A stretch of 32,507 bases of DNA from Amarolinea aalborgensis (GCF_900491745.1 NZ_UETR01000036.1:1-32507), one strand, 5' to 3'. Numbered from the stretch's first letter, positions 22,022 to 31,064 are shown. Numbers and translations: made by a program. The notes: a model not told the origin generated them from the sequence alone.

Positions 22022-23005
22022 ATGGTGACCCAACGTTCTGTCAGCGTCATTGCCACCGTACTCAACGAAGGCGACGCCATTCGTCGTTTACTCGACAGCC
22101 TTCTGACGCAAACCCACCCGGCCGACGAAATCATTGTTGTGGACGGCGGTTCGCAAGACAACACCGTTGCCAACCTGCGCGCCTACCAGGATCGCCTGCC
22201 GTTGCGCATCCTGGTAGAACCGGGCTGCAACATCAGCCAGGGTCGCAACCGCGCCATTGCGACGGCCCAGCATGAGATCATCGCGGCCACCGACGCCGGC
22301 GTGTGGCTCGAACCAGGGTGGCTGGCGGCGCTGCTGGCGCCCTTTCAACAGCCTGGGGCGACTGCGGAGGTCGTCGCAGGTTTCTTTCAGCCTGATGCGA
22401 CTACCCCATTCGAAATCGCCATGGGCGCCACCGTTCTTCCGGCGCTGGCCGACATTGATCCGGCCGTCTTCTTACCGTCCAGCCGTTCCGTGGCTTTTAC
22501 GCGCGCAGCCTGGCAGCGCGCCGGCGGCTATCCCGAATGGCTCGACTATTGCGAAGACCTGGTTTTTGACTTCCGCCTGCGTGACGTGGCCGGCCCTTTT
22601 GCCTGGGCGCCAGGGGCCATTGCCCACTTCCGACCGCGCAGCTCACTCAGCGCGTTCTTCACGCAGTATTACCGCTACGCGCGCGGGGATGGCAAGGCCG
22701 ATCTATGGCGCCGGCGCCACGCCATTCGCTACGCCATTTACCTGATTGTCCTGCCGCTGCTGCTTGGTCATGCCTTCAGAGGACGCCGCGCGCGCGCCGT
22801 CGGCTGGTTGGGCCTGCTGCTCGGCTTGGCGGCGTACAACCGGCGTCCCTGGCAACGCCTGGGCGCCATATGGGAACCACTCACCTGGCCTCAGCGTCTG
22901 TTGACCCTGGGCCTGGCCCCGGTGATTCGGGTTGTGGGGGATGCAGCGAAAATGATCGGCTATCCCGTCGGCGTCTGGTGGCGCTGGCGCAGAAGGCGCT
23001 TGTGA
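22022..23005 (+). CDS. Membrane-associated GT2 glycosyltransferase
   Basis: 327 residues. The N-terminal GT-A domain shows SVSVIATVLNEGDAIRRLLDSLL, EIIVVDGGSQDNT, GCNISQGRNRAIATA and a metal-binding region in AATDAGVWLEPGWL. An acceptor-side motif YCEDLVFDFRLRD resembles the ED base of GT2 enzymes. The C-terminal part has hydrophobic segments (AIYLIVLPLLLGHAF, VGWLGLLLGLAAY), so it sits at the membrane. Donor and acceptor are unknown. Only a weak ribosome-binding site (CTGGA) precedes the ATG. It is the first gene of the exopolysaccharide segment, but a separate promoter lies between it and the next gene. Confidence 0.85.
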   Translation: MVTQRSVSVIATVLNEGDAIRRLLDSLLTQTHPADEIIVVDGGSQDNTVANLRAYQDRLPLRILVEPGCNISQGRNRAIATAQHEIIAATDAGVWLEPGWLAALLAPFQQPGATAEVVAGFFQPDATTPFEIAMGATVLPALADIDPAVFLPSSRSVAFTRAAWQRAGGYPEWLDYCEDLVFDFRLRDVAGPFAWAPGAIAHFRPRSSLSAFFTQYYRYARGDGKADLWRRRHAIRYAIYLIVLPLLLGHAFRGRRARAVGWLGLLLGLAAYNRRPWQRLGAIWEPLTWPQRLLTLGLAPVIRVVGDAAKMIGYPVGVWWRWRRRRL

Positions 23006-23048
23006 CGCGCAGCCGTGGACGCGAATCTCGCCTGCGTGGGCAAAGGTT

Positions 23049-23077
23049 TTGACCGCCCTCCCACCCCGTGCTAGAAT
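23049..23077 (+). promoter_or_regulatory. Promoter for the second GT2 gene and the sugar transferase gene
   Basis: TTGACC (23049-23054), a 17-base spacer and TAGAAT (23072-23077), giving a start near 23084 and a leader of about a dozen bases before ATG 23097 with its GAGG. The coding frame can be read upstream from a TTG at 23049, which lies in the -35 box, so the shorter start is preferred. Confidence 0.72.
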
Positions 23078-23096
23078 CGCAAGTGAACGAGGAACT

Positions 23097-24017
23097 ATGC
23101 TCGATCTAGCCATCATCATCGTCAACTACAACACCTGTGCCTTGCTGCGCGACTGTCTAAGCTCGGTCTTTGCCAGTCAGGGCGATTTTTCCTATCGGGT
23201 GTACGTGGTTGACAACGCGTCGGCCGATGGCAGTGTGGAAATGGTGCGCCGCGAGTTTCCCCAGGTAGACCTGATCGCCAGCCCGGTGAACGGCGGTTAT
23301 CCCTACGGCAACAACGTCGGTCTGCGCCGCGCAGGGTTCGACGACCAAACGCCGGGCAGCACGCCCCGCTTCGCACTCCTGCTCAATCCTGACACGGTCG
23401 TGCCTCCCACGGCCCTGCGAGACATGCTGGCTTTTTGCCAAGCGCGCCCTGACTGCGGTGTGGCTGGGCCAAAACTGATACGACCAGACGGCAGCCTGGA
23501 CCTGGCTTGCCGTCGTTCGTTCCCCACGCCCGCCGTATCGTTCTATCGCATGGTGGGCCTTAGCAAACTCTTCCCGCACAGCCCGCGCTTTGGCCGCTAC
23601 AACCTGACCTACCTTAGCCCTGATGTGCAAATCGAGCTTGATTCCGTCGTGGGCGCATTTATGCTGGTGCGCGGCGAAGCCATTCGCCAAGTCGGCCTGC
23701 TGGATGAGACCTTTTTTATGTACGGCGAAGATCTCGATTGGGCGTTTCGCATCAAAGCCGCGGGCTGGAAGGTGTGGTATAACCCCGCCGTGACCGTGCT
23801 GCACTACAAAGAAGCAGCCAGCCAGCACAGTGACAAAGCGCGCTACGAGTTCTACCGGGCCATGGCCATTTTCTACCGCAAGCACTACGCCGCGCAAACC
23901 CCCTGGCCTGTGCATCTCCTGGTGCTGGGGGGCATTTCGCTGCGCGGCGCATTGGCGATGACAAGTCGCAAATTGAAAGCCTGGCGGCTGAGCCGCCCAA
24001 AACCCGCCATCGTCTAG
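23097..24017 (+). CDS. GT2 glycosyltransferase, rhamnosyltransferase (WbbL)-like
   Basis: 306 residues. LAIIIVNYNTCALLRDCLSSV, VYVVDNASADGSVEMV, GGYPYGNNVGLR and the metal site LLNPDTVVPP are the standard order of WbbL/RfbF-type GT2 enzymes. GAFMLVRGEAIRQVGLLDETFFMYGEDLDWAFRIKAAGW contains the catalytic-base region. These enzymes add rhamnose or related sugars to lipid-linked polysaccharide at the cytoplasmic face; the true sugar is not determined. The next gene begins seven bases on, so both are one operon under the promoter at 23049. Confidence 0.9.
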   Translation: MLDLAIIIVNYNTCALLRDCLSSVFASQGDFSYRVYVVDNASADGSVEMVRREFPQVDLIASPVNGGYPYGNNVGLRRAGFDDQTPGSTPRFALLLNPDTVVPPTALRDMLAFCQARPDCGVAGPKLIRPDGSLDLACRRSFPTPAVSFYRMVGLSKLFPHSPRFGRYNLTYLSPDVQIELDSVVGAFMLVRGEAIRQVGLLDETFFMYGEDLDWAFRIKAAGWKVWYNPAVTVLHYKEAASQHSDKARYEFYRAMAIFYRKHYAAQTPWPVHLLVLGGISLRGALAMTSRKLKAWRLSRPKPAIV

Positions 24018-24024
24018 GAGTCTC

Positions 24025-25413
24025 ATGAAGCGCAATCAGTTCGTGCAGGTCATGGTCTTGATCGCGATGGACATTGTTATGACCACGCTGGCCTTTCTGC
24101 TGGCCTATCGCCTGCGTGTGGTCACCGCAGGTGACAGCGTCGGCCCGCTGGGCAATTTCCTGCCCATCCTTCCCTTGCAGGTTGGCAGCGCGCTGATCGT
24201 TTTCCTCATGCAGCGACTCTACTACCGGCGCCACAACACGCCTTACCTGGACGAGTTCTATGCCCTTTTCGGCGCCGTCTCCATCGCCACCCTGATGAGC
24301 GTGGCCTTCACATCGCTGCTGTTTCGTGACCAGGTTGACTATCATCGCTGGATGATGATTTATCTCTGGGCGTTGACGCTGATCCTGGTGACGTTTGGCC
24401 GCCTCCTGGTTGCGCGCGGCTTTCGCATGTTGCAGGCGCGCGGCATTGGCGAGGACCGGATCCTTTTGATCGGCACGGGCGACGTGGGGCGCATGATTCT
24501 GCAGCGGATTCGGCACAGCCCCAACCTGGGCTATCGCATCGTAGGCGTCGTAGACTCCAACGGCAATACCGCCGCGCTGGACGATGCACCGTTCTTGGGC
24601 ACGCCGGCCGATATTCCGCAGATCATCGAAGACCAACGCGTCGACGAGGTAATCGTGGCGCTGCCTGAAGCCAGCCACCAGGAAATCCTGGGCATCATCT
24701 CGATGTGTGAGCGCGAAAAAGTGGGCATTCGCGTCTTCCCGGATGTTTTCCAGATCATGGCCAACGAGGTCAGCATCAGCGACTTTGGCGGTCTGCCGCT
24801 GCTCACGGTGCGCGATGTGGCCCTGCGCGGATGGAAGCTGGCGCTCAAGCGCATGGTGGACATTGTCGGCGCCTGCCTGGCTCTTCTCTTGGCCTCGCCG
24901 ATCATGATGCTGACGGCGCTGCTCATCAAATTGGAATCGCCTGGCCCGGTGTTTTATGTGCAGGAACGCATGGGATTGGACGCCAAGCCTTTCCCCATGC
25001 TCAAATTTCGCTCGATGCGCGCGGATGCGGAGAGCAACGGCCCGGGGTGGACGGTGAAGAATGACCCACGGCGCACGCGCTTTGGGGCGCTGATCCGCCG
25101 CATCTCGTTCGATGAGCTGCCGCAGTTCATCAACGTGCTCGTCGGCGATATGAGCCTGGTAGGTCCGCGACCAGAACGGCCGGTGTACGTGGAACAGTTC
25201 CGCCAACGCATCCCGCGTTACATGGATCGTCATCGCGAAAAGGCCGGCATCACCGGCTGGGCGCAAGTCAACGGCCTGCGCGGCGACACCTCCGTGGTCG
25301 AACGCACCAAATACGACGTCTGGTATATCGAGAACTGGTCCCTGGCCCTGGACTTCAAGATCATTATCCAGACCATCCTCAACGCGGCGCGCCGCAACAA
25401 CAATGCATATTAG
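24025..25413 (+). CDS. Polyprenyl-phosphate sugar-1-phosphate transferase (WcaJ/WbaP-like)
   Basis: 462 residues. Four membrane spans in the first ~125 residues (VLIAMDIVMTTLAFLLAY, FLPILPLQVGSALIVFLM, LFGAVSIATLMSVAFTSLLF, MMIYLWALTLILVTF) lead to a Rossmann-like CoA-binding domain (RILLIGTGDVGRMIL). A membrane-dipping helix (DIVGACLALLLASPIMM) precedes the catalytic C-terminus: GPVFYVQERMGLDAKPFPMLKFRSMR, RISFDELPQFINVLVGDMSLVGPRPERP and RHREKAGITGWAQVNGLRG. It starts an exopolysaccharide repeat unit by moving a sugar phosphate from UDP-sugar to undecaprenyl phosphate. Ribosome-binding site TAGGAG. No flippase or polymerase gene is in the window. Confidence 0.93.
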   Translation: MKRNQFVQVMVLIAMDIVMTTLAFLLAYRLRVVTAGDSVGPLGNFLPILPLQVGSALIVFLMQRLYYRRHNTPYLDEFYALFGAVSIATLMSVAFTSLLFRDQVDYHRWMMIYLWALTLILVTFGRLLVARGFRMLQARGIGEDRILLIGTGDVGRMILQRIRHSPNLGYRIVGVVDSNGNTAALDDAPFLGTPADIPQIIEDQRVDEVIVALPEASHQEILGIISMCEREKVGIRVFPDVFQIMANEVSISDFGGLPLLTVRDVALRGWKLALKRMVDIVGACLALLLASPIMMLTALLIKLESPGPVFYVQERMGLDAKPFPMLKFRSMRADAESNGPGWTVKNDPRRTRFGALIRRISFDELPQFINVLVGDMSLVGPRPERPVYVEQFRQRIPRYMDRHREKAGITGWAQVNGLRGDTSVVERTKYDVWYIENWSLALDFKIIIQTILNAARRNNNAY

Positions 25414-25425
25414 CGAACGGCGTCT

Positions 25426-25454
25426 TTGCTGGCAACACCAGGCAATGCTATAAT
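25426..25454 (+). promoter_or_regulatory. Promoter of gatCA
   Basis: TTGCTG (25426-25431), a 17-base spacer and TATAAT (25449-25454) with TGC in front (extended -10). Initiation near 25461, about 40 bases before the gatC ATG. Confidence 0.72.
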
Positions 25455-25499
25455 CGGCCTTGCATCAATAGTCATCTTTTTTTCACACGAGAACAAATC

Positions 25500-25793
25500 A
25501 TGTCCCTGACGTTGCAAGATGTCGAACACATTGCCGAGCTCGCGAAGCTGGGCCTGAGCGCCGAAGAAAAAGAACGCTACCGCACCCAGTTGTCCTCCAT
25601 TCTGGATTACGCCCAACGGCTACAACGCCTCCCCACCGACGACATCGAGGCCACGGCCACCGTGCTGCCGCTCACGAACGTCTGGCGGACTGACGAAGTG
25701 CAGCCCTGCCTTCCCACCGCGGACGCGCTGGCCAATGCGCCTGACGCCGAAGACAATCATTTCCGCGTGCGCGCGGTGCTGGAAGAAGAGTGA
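25500..25793 (+). CDS. gatC: Asp-tRNA(Asn)/Glu-tRNA(Gln) amidotransferase subunit C
   Basis: 97 residues. LTLQDVEHIAELAKLGLSAEEKERYRTQLSSIL, then RLPTDDIEATATVLPLTNVWRTDEV and a C-terminal AEDNHFRVRAVLEEE are the GatC signature. GatC wraps and stabilises GatA in the GatCAB complex that converts mischarged Glu-tRNA(Gln) or Asp-tRNA(Asn). The ribosome-binding site (CGAGAA) is poor. Its TGA shares a base with the gatA ATG (TGATG at 25791-25795), so translation is coupled. gatB is not in the window. Confidence 0.95.
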   Translation: MSLTLQDVEHIAELAKLGLSAEEKERYRTQLSSILDYAQRLQRLPTDDIEATATVLPLTNVWRTDEVQPCLPTADALANAPDAEDNHFRVRAVLEEE

Positions 25794-27253
25794 TGGCCGT
25801 GAATCTGTCTCGACTTACTATTCATGAAGCGCATGATCGGCTGCAGCGCGGCGAACTGACTTCGTTGGCGCTCACCCAGGCGCTGCTCGATCGCATTCTG
25901 GCTGTTGACAACGACTTGCAGGCTTTCCTGACCATTCTGCCTGAAATGGCGCTGGAAATGGCGGCGGCGGCGGATCAGCGCCGGGAGCAGGGTGATGACC
26001 ATCCGCTGCTCGGCATTCCCCTCGCGCTCAAAGATGTGCTGTGCCTGGAAGGGGTGCGCACCACCTGCGGTTCGCGCATTCTGGAGGATTTCATTCCGCC
26101 CTACACCGCCACCTCGGTGGCGCGCCTCGAAGCCGCCGGCGCGATCTTCCTGGGCAAGACCAACACCGATGAATTTGCCATGGGCTCTTCCACCGAGAAC
26201 TCGGCCTTCTGCACGACACACAACCCATGGGACTTGACGCGCGTGCCCGGCGGCTCCAGCGGCGGCAGCGCCGCGGCGGTCGCGGCTGATCTGTGCCTGG
26301 GCGCGTTAGGCTCAGACACTGGCGGCAGTGTGCGCCAGCCAGCCTCCTTATGCGGCGTCGTCGGCATCAAGCCGAGCTATGGCCGTGTCAGCCGCTTTGG
26401 CCTGGTGGCCTTTGCCTCTTCCCTGGATCAGATCGGCGCCTTTGGCAAAGATGTCACCGACGCCGCGATTCTGTTGGAAACCATCGCCGGTTATGATCCC
26501 CGCGATTCGACCAGCATGCCCATTCCTGTGCCTGCCTATCGTCAGGCGCTAACCGGCGACGTGCGTGGGATGCGAATTGGCGTGCCCAAAGAATACTTCA
26601 TCGAGGGCATCCAGGCGGAGACTGAACAGGCCGTGCGCGCCGCCATCGCGCGGTTGGCCGCGCTGGGCGCGGAAATCATTGACGTCAGCATGCCAAACAC
26701 ACCCGAGGCTCTACCAGTCTACTACCTGATTGCGCCGGCCGAGGCGTCGGCCAACCTGGCGCGCTACGATGGCGTTCGCTTCGGGCTTTCAGCCGGCGCG
26801 ACCGATATCTGGGAGAACTACCGCCAGACGCGCGGCGCCGGCTTTGGGCCGGAGGTCAAGCGCCGCATCATGATTGGCGCCTATGCGCTCAGCGCCGGTT
26901 ACTACGACGCCTACTACCTGCGTGCCCAAAAAGTGCGCACCTTGATTCGTCGTGACTTCGAGCGCGCGTTCGAGCAGGTGGACGTGATCGCCTGCCCCAC
27001 CTCGCCGTTCACGGCGTTCAAGATCGGCGAAAAGGCCGATGATCCGCTGCAGATGTACCTGGCCGACGTGTTCACGCTTTCGCTCAACCTGGCTGGCAAC
27101 TGCGGCCTTTCCATACCCTGCGGCTTCGACAGCAGCCATCTCCCGATCGGTCTGCAGCTGCTAGGCCCCGCCTTTGGCGAAGAGAAGATTTTGCGCGCGG
27201 CCCACGCTTATGAGCAGGCCACCACCTGGCATTTGCAGCATCCGCCGATTTGA
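25793..27253 (+). CDS. gatA: Asp-tRNA(Asn)/Glu-tRNA(Gln) amidotransferase subunit A
   Basis: 486 residues, amidase-signature family. The Ser-cisSer-Lys triad is complete: Lys80 (PLALKDVLC), Ser155 (VPGGSSGGSAAA) and Ser179 (GSDTGGSVRQPA). GVVGIKPSYGRVSRFG and GFGPEVKRRIMIGAYALSAGYYDAYY are GatA-specific. It releases ammonia from glutamine or asparagine and channels it to GatB. ATG 25793 is preferred over a GTG immediately before it. It probably ends the gatCA unit; the sugar nucleotidyltransferase gene follows after 31 bases and may be read through. Confidence 0.96.
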   Translation: MAVNLSRLTIHEAHDRLQRGELTSLALTQALLDRILAVDNDLQAFLTILPEMALEMAAAADQRREQGDDHPLLGIPLALKDVLCLEGVRTTCGSRILEDFIPPYTATSVARLEAAGAIFLGKTNTDEFAMGSSTENSAFCTTHNPWDLTRVPGGSSGGSAAAVAADLCLGALGSDTGGSVRQPASLCGVVGIKPSYGRVSRFGLVAFASSLDQIGAFGKDVTDAAILLETIAGYDPRDSTSMPIPVPAYRQALTGDVRGMRIGVPKEYFIEGIQAETEQAVRAAIARLAALGAEIIDVSMPNTPEALPVYYLIAPAEASANLARYDGVRFGLSAGATDIWENYRQTRGAGFGPEVKRRIMIGAYALSAGYYDAYYLRAQKVRTLIRRDFERAFEQVDVIACPTSPFTAFKIGEKADDPLQMYLADVFTLSLNLAGNCGLSIPCGFDSSHLPIGLQLLGPAFGEEKILRAAHAYEQATTWHLQHPPI

Positions 27254-27284
27254 AACGACGGCGGAACGAGGAGCAACGACTCTC

Positions 27285-28277
27285 ATGAAAGTTGTCATTC
27301 CGCTGGCGGGATTCGGCACCCGCCTGCGCCCTCATACCTACACCAAACCCAAGCCGCTGCTGAACGTAGCCGGCAAGCCAGTCCTGGGACACATCCTGGA
27401 TCAGCTCAAAGACATTGAGCTGGATGAGGTCATCTTCATTGTTGGTTACCTGGGCGACCAGATTCGGGAGTATGTAGAAACCAACTATCATTTCCCCTCA
27501 CGCTATTTCGAACAGAAAGAGCTGCTCGGCCAGGCGCACGCGATCTGGTTGGCGCGCGAGGCCATCGAAGGGCCGATCCTCATCATCTTCGTGGACACCA
27601 TCTTCGAGGCCAATCTGCTCGAAATCCCCCAGGTCCATGCCGATGGCATCCTGTATGTCAAAGAAGTGGCCGATCCGCGACGTTTTGGCGTGGCCGTGAC
27701 CGACAGCGACGGCCTGGTGACGCAGTTGATCGAAAAGCCGGCTGGTTTTGATCAGCGCATGGCCGTGGTAGGCGTCTATCACCTGCGCGACGGCGCCTGG
27801 CTCAATCGCGCCATCGAGCAGTTGATGGCCGAAAACAGGCAGACAAAGGGTGAGTTCTACCTGGCCGACGCCTTCCAGGTGATGATCGAACAGGGCGCGC
27901 GCTTTGTCACGCGGCCCGTGGATGTCTGGGAAGACTGCGGCAAGCCAGAGACGGTGCTCCACACCAACCGTTACTTGCTGGAACACGGCGGCGCGCACGT
28001 GGGGCGCGCACGGATCGAGGACTCTACGATCATCCAGCCGGTCTACATTGCGGATAATGCCTGCATCAAAGGCTCCATCGTGGGGCCGTTTGCCACCATT
28101 GCGGCTGGCGCCTGTGTGCAAAACTCGCTCATTCGTGATTCGATCGTGGATGAAGACGCCATCATCGAAGACACGATGCTGTGCGAGTCGCTCATCGGTA
28201 AGGGCGCGCTGGTGCGCGGCCGTTTTCGCAAACTGAACGTGGGCGACTCATCCCAGGTGGATTTCAGCGCCCCCTAA
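27285..28277 (+). CDS. Sugar-1-phosphate nucleotidyltransferase with left-handed beta-helix tail
   Basis: 330 residues. The N-terminal nucleotidyltransferase domain shows MKVVIPLAGFGTRLRPHTYTKPKPLL, the pyrophosphorylase signature with the catalytic Lys in TKPKP. LGQAHAIWLAREAI, the metal site in IIFVDTIFEANL, and WEDCGKPETVLHTNRYLL follow. From about residue 245 hexapeptide-type repeats appear (VYIADNACIKGSIVGPFATIAAGACVQNS), forming a beta-helix as in glucose-1-phosphate thymidylyltransferase relatives and GlmU/GMPP-like proteins. It makes an NDP-sugar, perhaps for the glycosyltransferases upstream. The exact nucleotide and sugar cannot be told. Start at 27285 with GAGGAG 12 bases away. Confidence 0.88.
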   Translation: MKVVIPLAGFGTRLRPHTYTKPKPLLNVAGKPVLGHILDQLKDIELDEVIFIVGYLGDQIREYVETNYHFPSRYFEQKELLGQAHAIWLAREAIEGPILIIFVDTIFEANLLEIPQVHADGILYVKEVADPRRFGVAVTDSDGLVTQLIEKPAGFDQRMAVVGVYHLRDGAWLNRAIEQLMAENRQTKGEFYLADAFQVMIEQGARFVTRPVDVWEDCGKPETVLHTNRYLLEHGGAHVGRARIEDSTIIQPVYIADNACIKGSIVGPFATIAAGACVQNSLIRDSIVDEDAIIEDTMLCESLIGKGALVRGRFRKLNVGDSSQVDFSAP

Positions 28278-28325
28278 CGCAAGCTGCGCGCTTGCTCTGC
28301 AAACCGTTCGCAGGAGGATGGTCGT

Positions 28326-29492
28326 ATGACAAACCGTATTTCCCAACGCGTCGCCAGTGTGCCGCCGTCTGGGATTCGGCGCTTTTTCGATATTGCCGCC
28401 ACCATGCCCGACGTGATCTCGCTGGGCATCGGCGAGCCAGACTTTGTCACCCCGGATGTCATTCGCCGCGCCGGCATCGCATCGCTGCAGCGCGGTGAGA
28501 CGCGCTACACCTCGAACTCCGGCACCATCGAGATGCGCAACGCCGTGGCCGCCAAACTGGCCGCGCTCTATGGCGTTCACTATGACCCGGAGACCGAACT
28601 GCTCATCACCGTGGGCGTGTCCGAGGCGCTCTACCTGGCAATGACCGCGATCCTCGACCCAGGCGATGAAGTCATCGTGCCGCAGCCCTGCTTCGTCGCC
28701 TACACGGCCGAGGTGACCTTTGCCGGCGGCATCCCCGTGCCGATCCCCACCTATGTCGAGACTCAGTTCCAGGTGACGGCGCAGCAGATCGAAGCCGCGA
28801 TCACCCCGCGCACGAAAGCCCTGCTGATTGGCTACCCGAACAACCCCACGGGCGCGGTCATGAGCCATGCGCGCATGGCTGAAATCGCGGCCGTCGCGCA
28901 GAAGCACGACCTGATCGTTCTCTCCGATGAAATCTATGATCGGCTGGTTTACGGCGTGGAGCATACCTGCGTGCCAGCCTTGCCCGGCATGAAGGAGCGC
29001 ACCATCCTGTTGGGCGGCCTGTCCAAGAACTATGCCATGACTGGCTGGCGCATCGGCTACACGGCCGCGCCCGCCGATCTGCTGGCCGCGATGCGCAAGG
29101 TGCATCAGTTCACGATCATGTCCGCACCCACCACGGGGCAAATGGCCGGTGTGACCGCGCTCTCCGATCCGAGCGCCGAAGAAGCCGTCCACGCGATGAT
29201 CGCCAGCTATGATCGCCGCCGCCAATTGATCGTCAAGGGGCTGAATGAGATTGGCCTTGACTGCTTCGAACCCCAGGGGGCATTCTACGCTTTCCCCTCC
29301 GTGCAGAAGACCGGCATGAGCGACGAGGAGTTCGCCAATGGTCTGCTCCAAGAGGAACACGTGGCCGTGGTGCCGGGCAATGCCTTCGGCGTCGGCGGCG
29401 ACGGCTATGTGCGCTGCTCCTATGCCACCGCCTATGAGAAGATCGAGCAGGCGTTGGAGAAGATGCATCGCTTCATGCAGCGGCATGGGTGA
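28326..29492 (+). CDS. Class I/II PLP aminotransferase (PatA/AspC-like)
   Basis: 388 residues. SLGIGEPDFVTPDVI, YTSNSGTIEMRNAVA, LITVGVSEALYLAMTAIL, Asn173 in GYPNNPTG, Asp201 in VLSDEIYDRL, Schiff-base Lys234 in GGLSKNYAMTGWRIGY and the substrate-carboxylate Arg in DGYVRCSYA are all in place. The closest well-known relatives are aromatic/aspartate aminotransferases and the N-acetyl-LL-diaminopimelate aminotransferase PatA, so the amino acid substrate is open. AGGAGG lies nine bases before the ATG, a strong site. The gene ends directly against a heptamer repeat array and a terminator. Confidence 0.92.
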   Translation: MTNRISQRVASVPPSGIRRFFDIAATMPDVISLGIGEPDFVTPDVIRRAGIASLQRGETRYTSNSGTIEMRNAVAAKLAALYGVHYDPETELLITVGVSEALYLAMTAILDPGDEVIVPQPCFVAYTAEVTFAGGIPVPIPTYVETQFQVTAQQIEAAITPRTKALLIGYPNNPTGAVMSHARMAEIAAVAQKHDLIVLSDEIYDRLVYGVEHTCVPALPGMKERTILLGGLSKNYAMTGWRIGYTAAPADLLAAMRKVHQFTIMSAPTTGQMAGVTALSDPSAEEAVHAMIASYDRRRQLIVKGLNEIGLDCFEPQGAFYAFPSVQKTGMSDEEFANGLLQEEHVAVVPGNAFGVGGDGYVRCSYATAYEKIEQALEKMHRFMQRHG

Positions 29493-29497
29493 GGGGA

Positions 29498-29563
<66 letters not shown>

Positions 29564-29594
29564 GCCCACGGGAAGTAGTGCGCTTCCCGTGGGC
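29564..29594 (+). terminator. Intrinsic terminator of the aminotransferase gene
   Basis: GCCCACGGGAAG (29564-29575) pairs perfectly with CTTCCCGTGGGC (29583-29594) around a seven-base loop, followed by TTTGTATTTG. It sits between convergent genes and may block transcription from both sides, though only the plus strand has a T-rich tail. Confidence 0.88.
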
Positions 29595-29609
29595 TTTGTA
29601 TTTGTGGAA

Positions 29610-31064
29610 TCAGCGCGTGAGAACGATGTCTTTGATCTGCAGAGCCGACGCGGGTTGGTTCTCGTCGAGGCTCACCCGAATCTCGTTTGGCCCCAGGCGC
29701 AGGAGCGAGCCAGGCGCCGTCCAGGCAGCCGTGGCCCATTGACCGCCGCTGTTTGCGGGCGGCGACGCTGGCGCGAGCTGCGTCCCGTTGACCCACACCG
29801 TGTAATCCCAGGCGCCGGTCTGCGCAACCTGCATCGTCAAGGTCCACGCTCGCGCACCGGGATCAGGCACATAGACCATTCCCTGCCATGCCCGGCCCGC
29901 GCCGTTCGGCGTTGAGAGATCGCCGCCCAGTTGGATGACCGCATCGGCCGCCAACACCTGGCGATAATCAGGCGTCAATGAACCGCTGCTGCGCGGCAAG
30001 CGCGGCGGCAGCAAGCCGTTTGCCTTCTGCAGCGCGGTGAAGACCGGCCGCGGTTCTCCGTTGGCCTCCAGCAGGCTGTAACCGCCCGCCTCAGGGTGTC
30101 CCTCGCCGCCCAGGTTCCACACCGCCAGCAGTTGCAGCCAGGGCCAGTCCACTGAGGCGCGACCAAAGGCGGCCGCCGTGTATTCGGCTTGTTGCCCAAG
30201 CGTCACCGCCTGGCCGCCAGCGCCCGCGGCGTCTTGCACCGTCCAGCCAAATTCCGTCACCCAGACCGGTTTCTTGCCATCGCCTGCCGCCTGCATCGCG
30301 TCGTGCAGATCGAGCACGCGCGCCAGGTTGAGGCCGTCATGGGCGCCGCGAGCATCGTCCGGCGGACGGCCAAAGCCGTAGGGGTGCGCGCCGAGCGCAT
30401 CGAAATAGGGCGCAGCGCCGGCGGCGTACATCGCTTGCACGAAAAGCCGATCATCCAGCGCTGCGGCATCCTGCTGATTGGTCGAGGCCAGCCCGGCGCT
30501 GATGACGAGCGCGTCGGGATCGGCCGCCTTGATGGCCGCAAAGGCGGCTTTGAGCAGGGCCGCATACCCGACCGGGTCCGGCGGCTGTCCTCCCCAATTC
30601 ACGGCCAGGTTTGGCTCGTTCCAGATGATGTAACCGGCCATGCGCCCCTGGTAACGCGCGGCCACCGCGCTGGCAAAGCGCGCGTAATCGCCCAGGTCCG
30701 CCGGCGGCGCGTTCAACGCGGCGCCGGCAGGGCTGGCCCAGGCAGGCGGCTGATCGAGCCGCACCACCAGGTCAAGGTTGTAGAAGGCGGCGCCGTTGAC
30801 CACCTCATCCGGGGTTTGCCAGCGGTACTCGCCGCGCGCCGGCTCGATGTCGCGCCAGCTGAAGATCGCGACGGCGGTGTCGAAACCGGCCGCTTCGGCC
30901 AGGGCTAACGTGCGATCGCTGGCGGGCAGCAGATGAACCCCGCGGCGCAGCCGGGGCGCCGGGTTGCGCAGCACGGCCACACCAAAGCCCACCAGCACCA
31001 ACAGGGCAAACAGCCAGGCCAACGGCGCTTGCTTGAACGTGCGACTGATTGTTTTGATGGTCAT
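29610..31064 (-). CDS. Membrane-anchored glycoside hydrolase, (beta/alpha)8 clan GH-A (GH39/GH5-like)
   Basis: 484 residues. One N-terminal membrane anchor or signal (APLAWLFALLVLVGFGVAVL, 13-32) places the enzyme outside. The barrel carries AIFSWRDIEPARGEYRW, the acid/base Glu150 in GYIIWNEPNLAVNW, AHPYGFG, and the nucleophile Glu271 in VWVTEFGW, the clan GH-A pattern. The C-terminal ~120 residues form a beta-rich domain (WTLTMQVAQTGAWDYTVWVNG) that may bind carbohydrate. Substrate unknown. The start at 31064 fits the promoter at 31108-31135, but GGAGG abuts the ATG with no spacing, so initiation efficiency or the exact start is uncertain. A TTG eight codons upstream of ATG lacks any ribosome-binding site. 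Confidence 0.85.
   Translation of the reverse strand: MTIKTISRTFKQAPLAWLFALLVLVGFGVAVLRNPAPRLRRGVHLLPASDRTLALAEAAGFDTAVAIFSWRDIEPARGEYRWQTPDEVVNGAAFYNLDLVVRLDQPPAWASPAGAALNAPPADLGDYARFASAVAARYQGRMAGYIIWNEPNLAVNWGGQPPDPVGYAALLKAAFAAIKAADPDALVISAGLASTNQQDAAALDDRLFVQAMYAAGAAPYFDALGAHPYGFGRPPDDARGAHDGLNLARVLDLHDAMQAAGDGKKPVWVTEFGWTVQDAAGAGGQAVTLGQQAEYTAAAFGRASVDWPWLQLLAVWNLGGEGHPEAGGYSLLEANGEPRPVFTALQKANGLLPPRLPRSSGSLTPDYRQVLAADAVIQLGGDLSTPNGAGRAWQGMVYVPDPGARAWTLTMQVAQTGAWDYTVWVNGTQLAPASPPANSGGQWATAAWTAPGSLLRLGPNEIRVSLDENQPASALQIKDIVLTR

Noticed and set aside
23752..25266. 504-codon minus-strand open frame
   Set aside because: It is rich in His/Arg/Gln and lies antisense to the sugar-phosphate transferase gene, whose family motifs are clear; a typical shadow in GC-rich DNA.
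28248..29486. 412-codon minus-strand open frame
   Set aside because: Antisense to the aminotransferase with all catalytic residues intact; His/Gly-rich composition and no recognisable domain.
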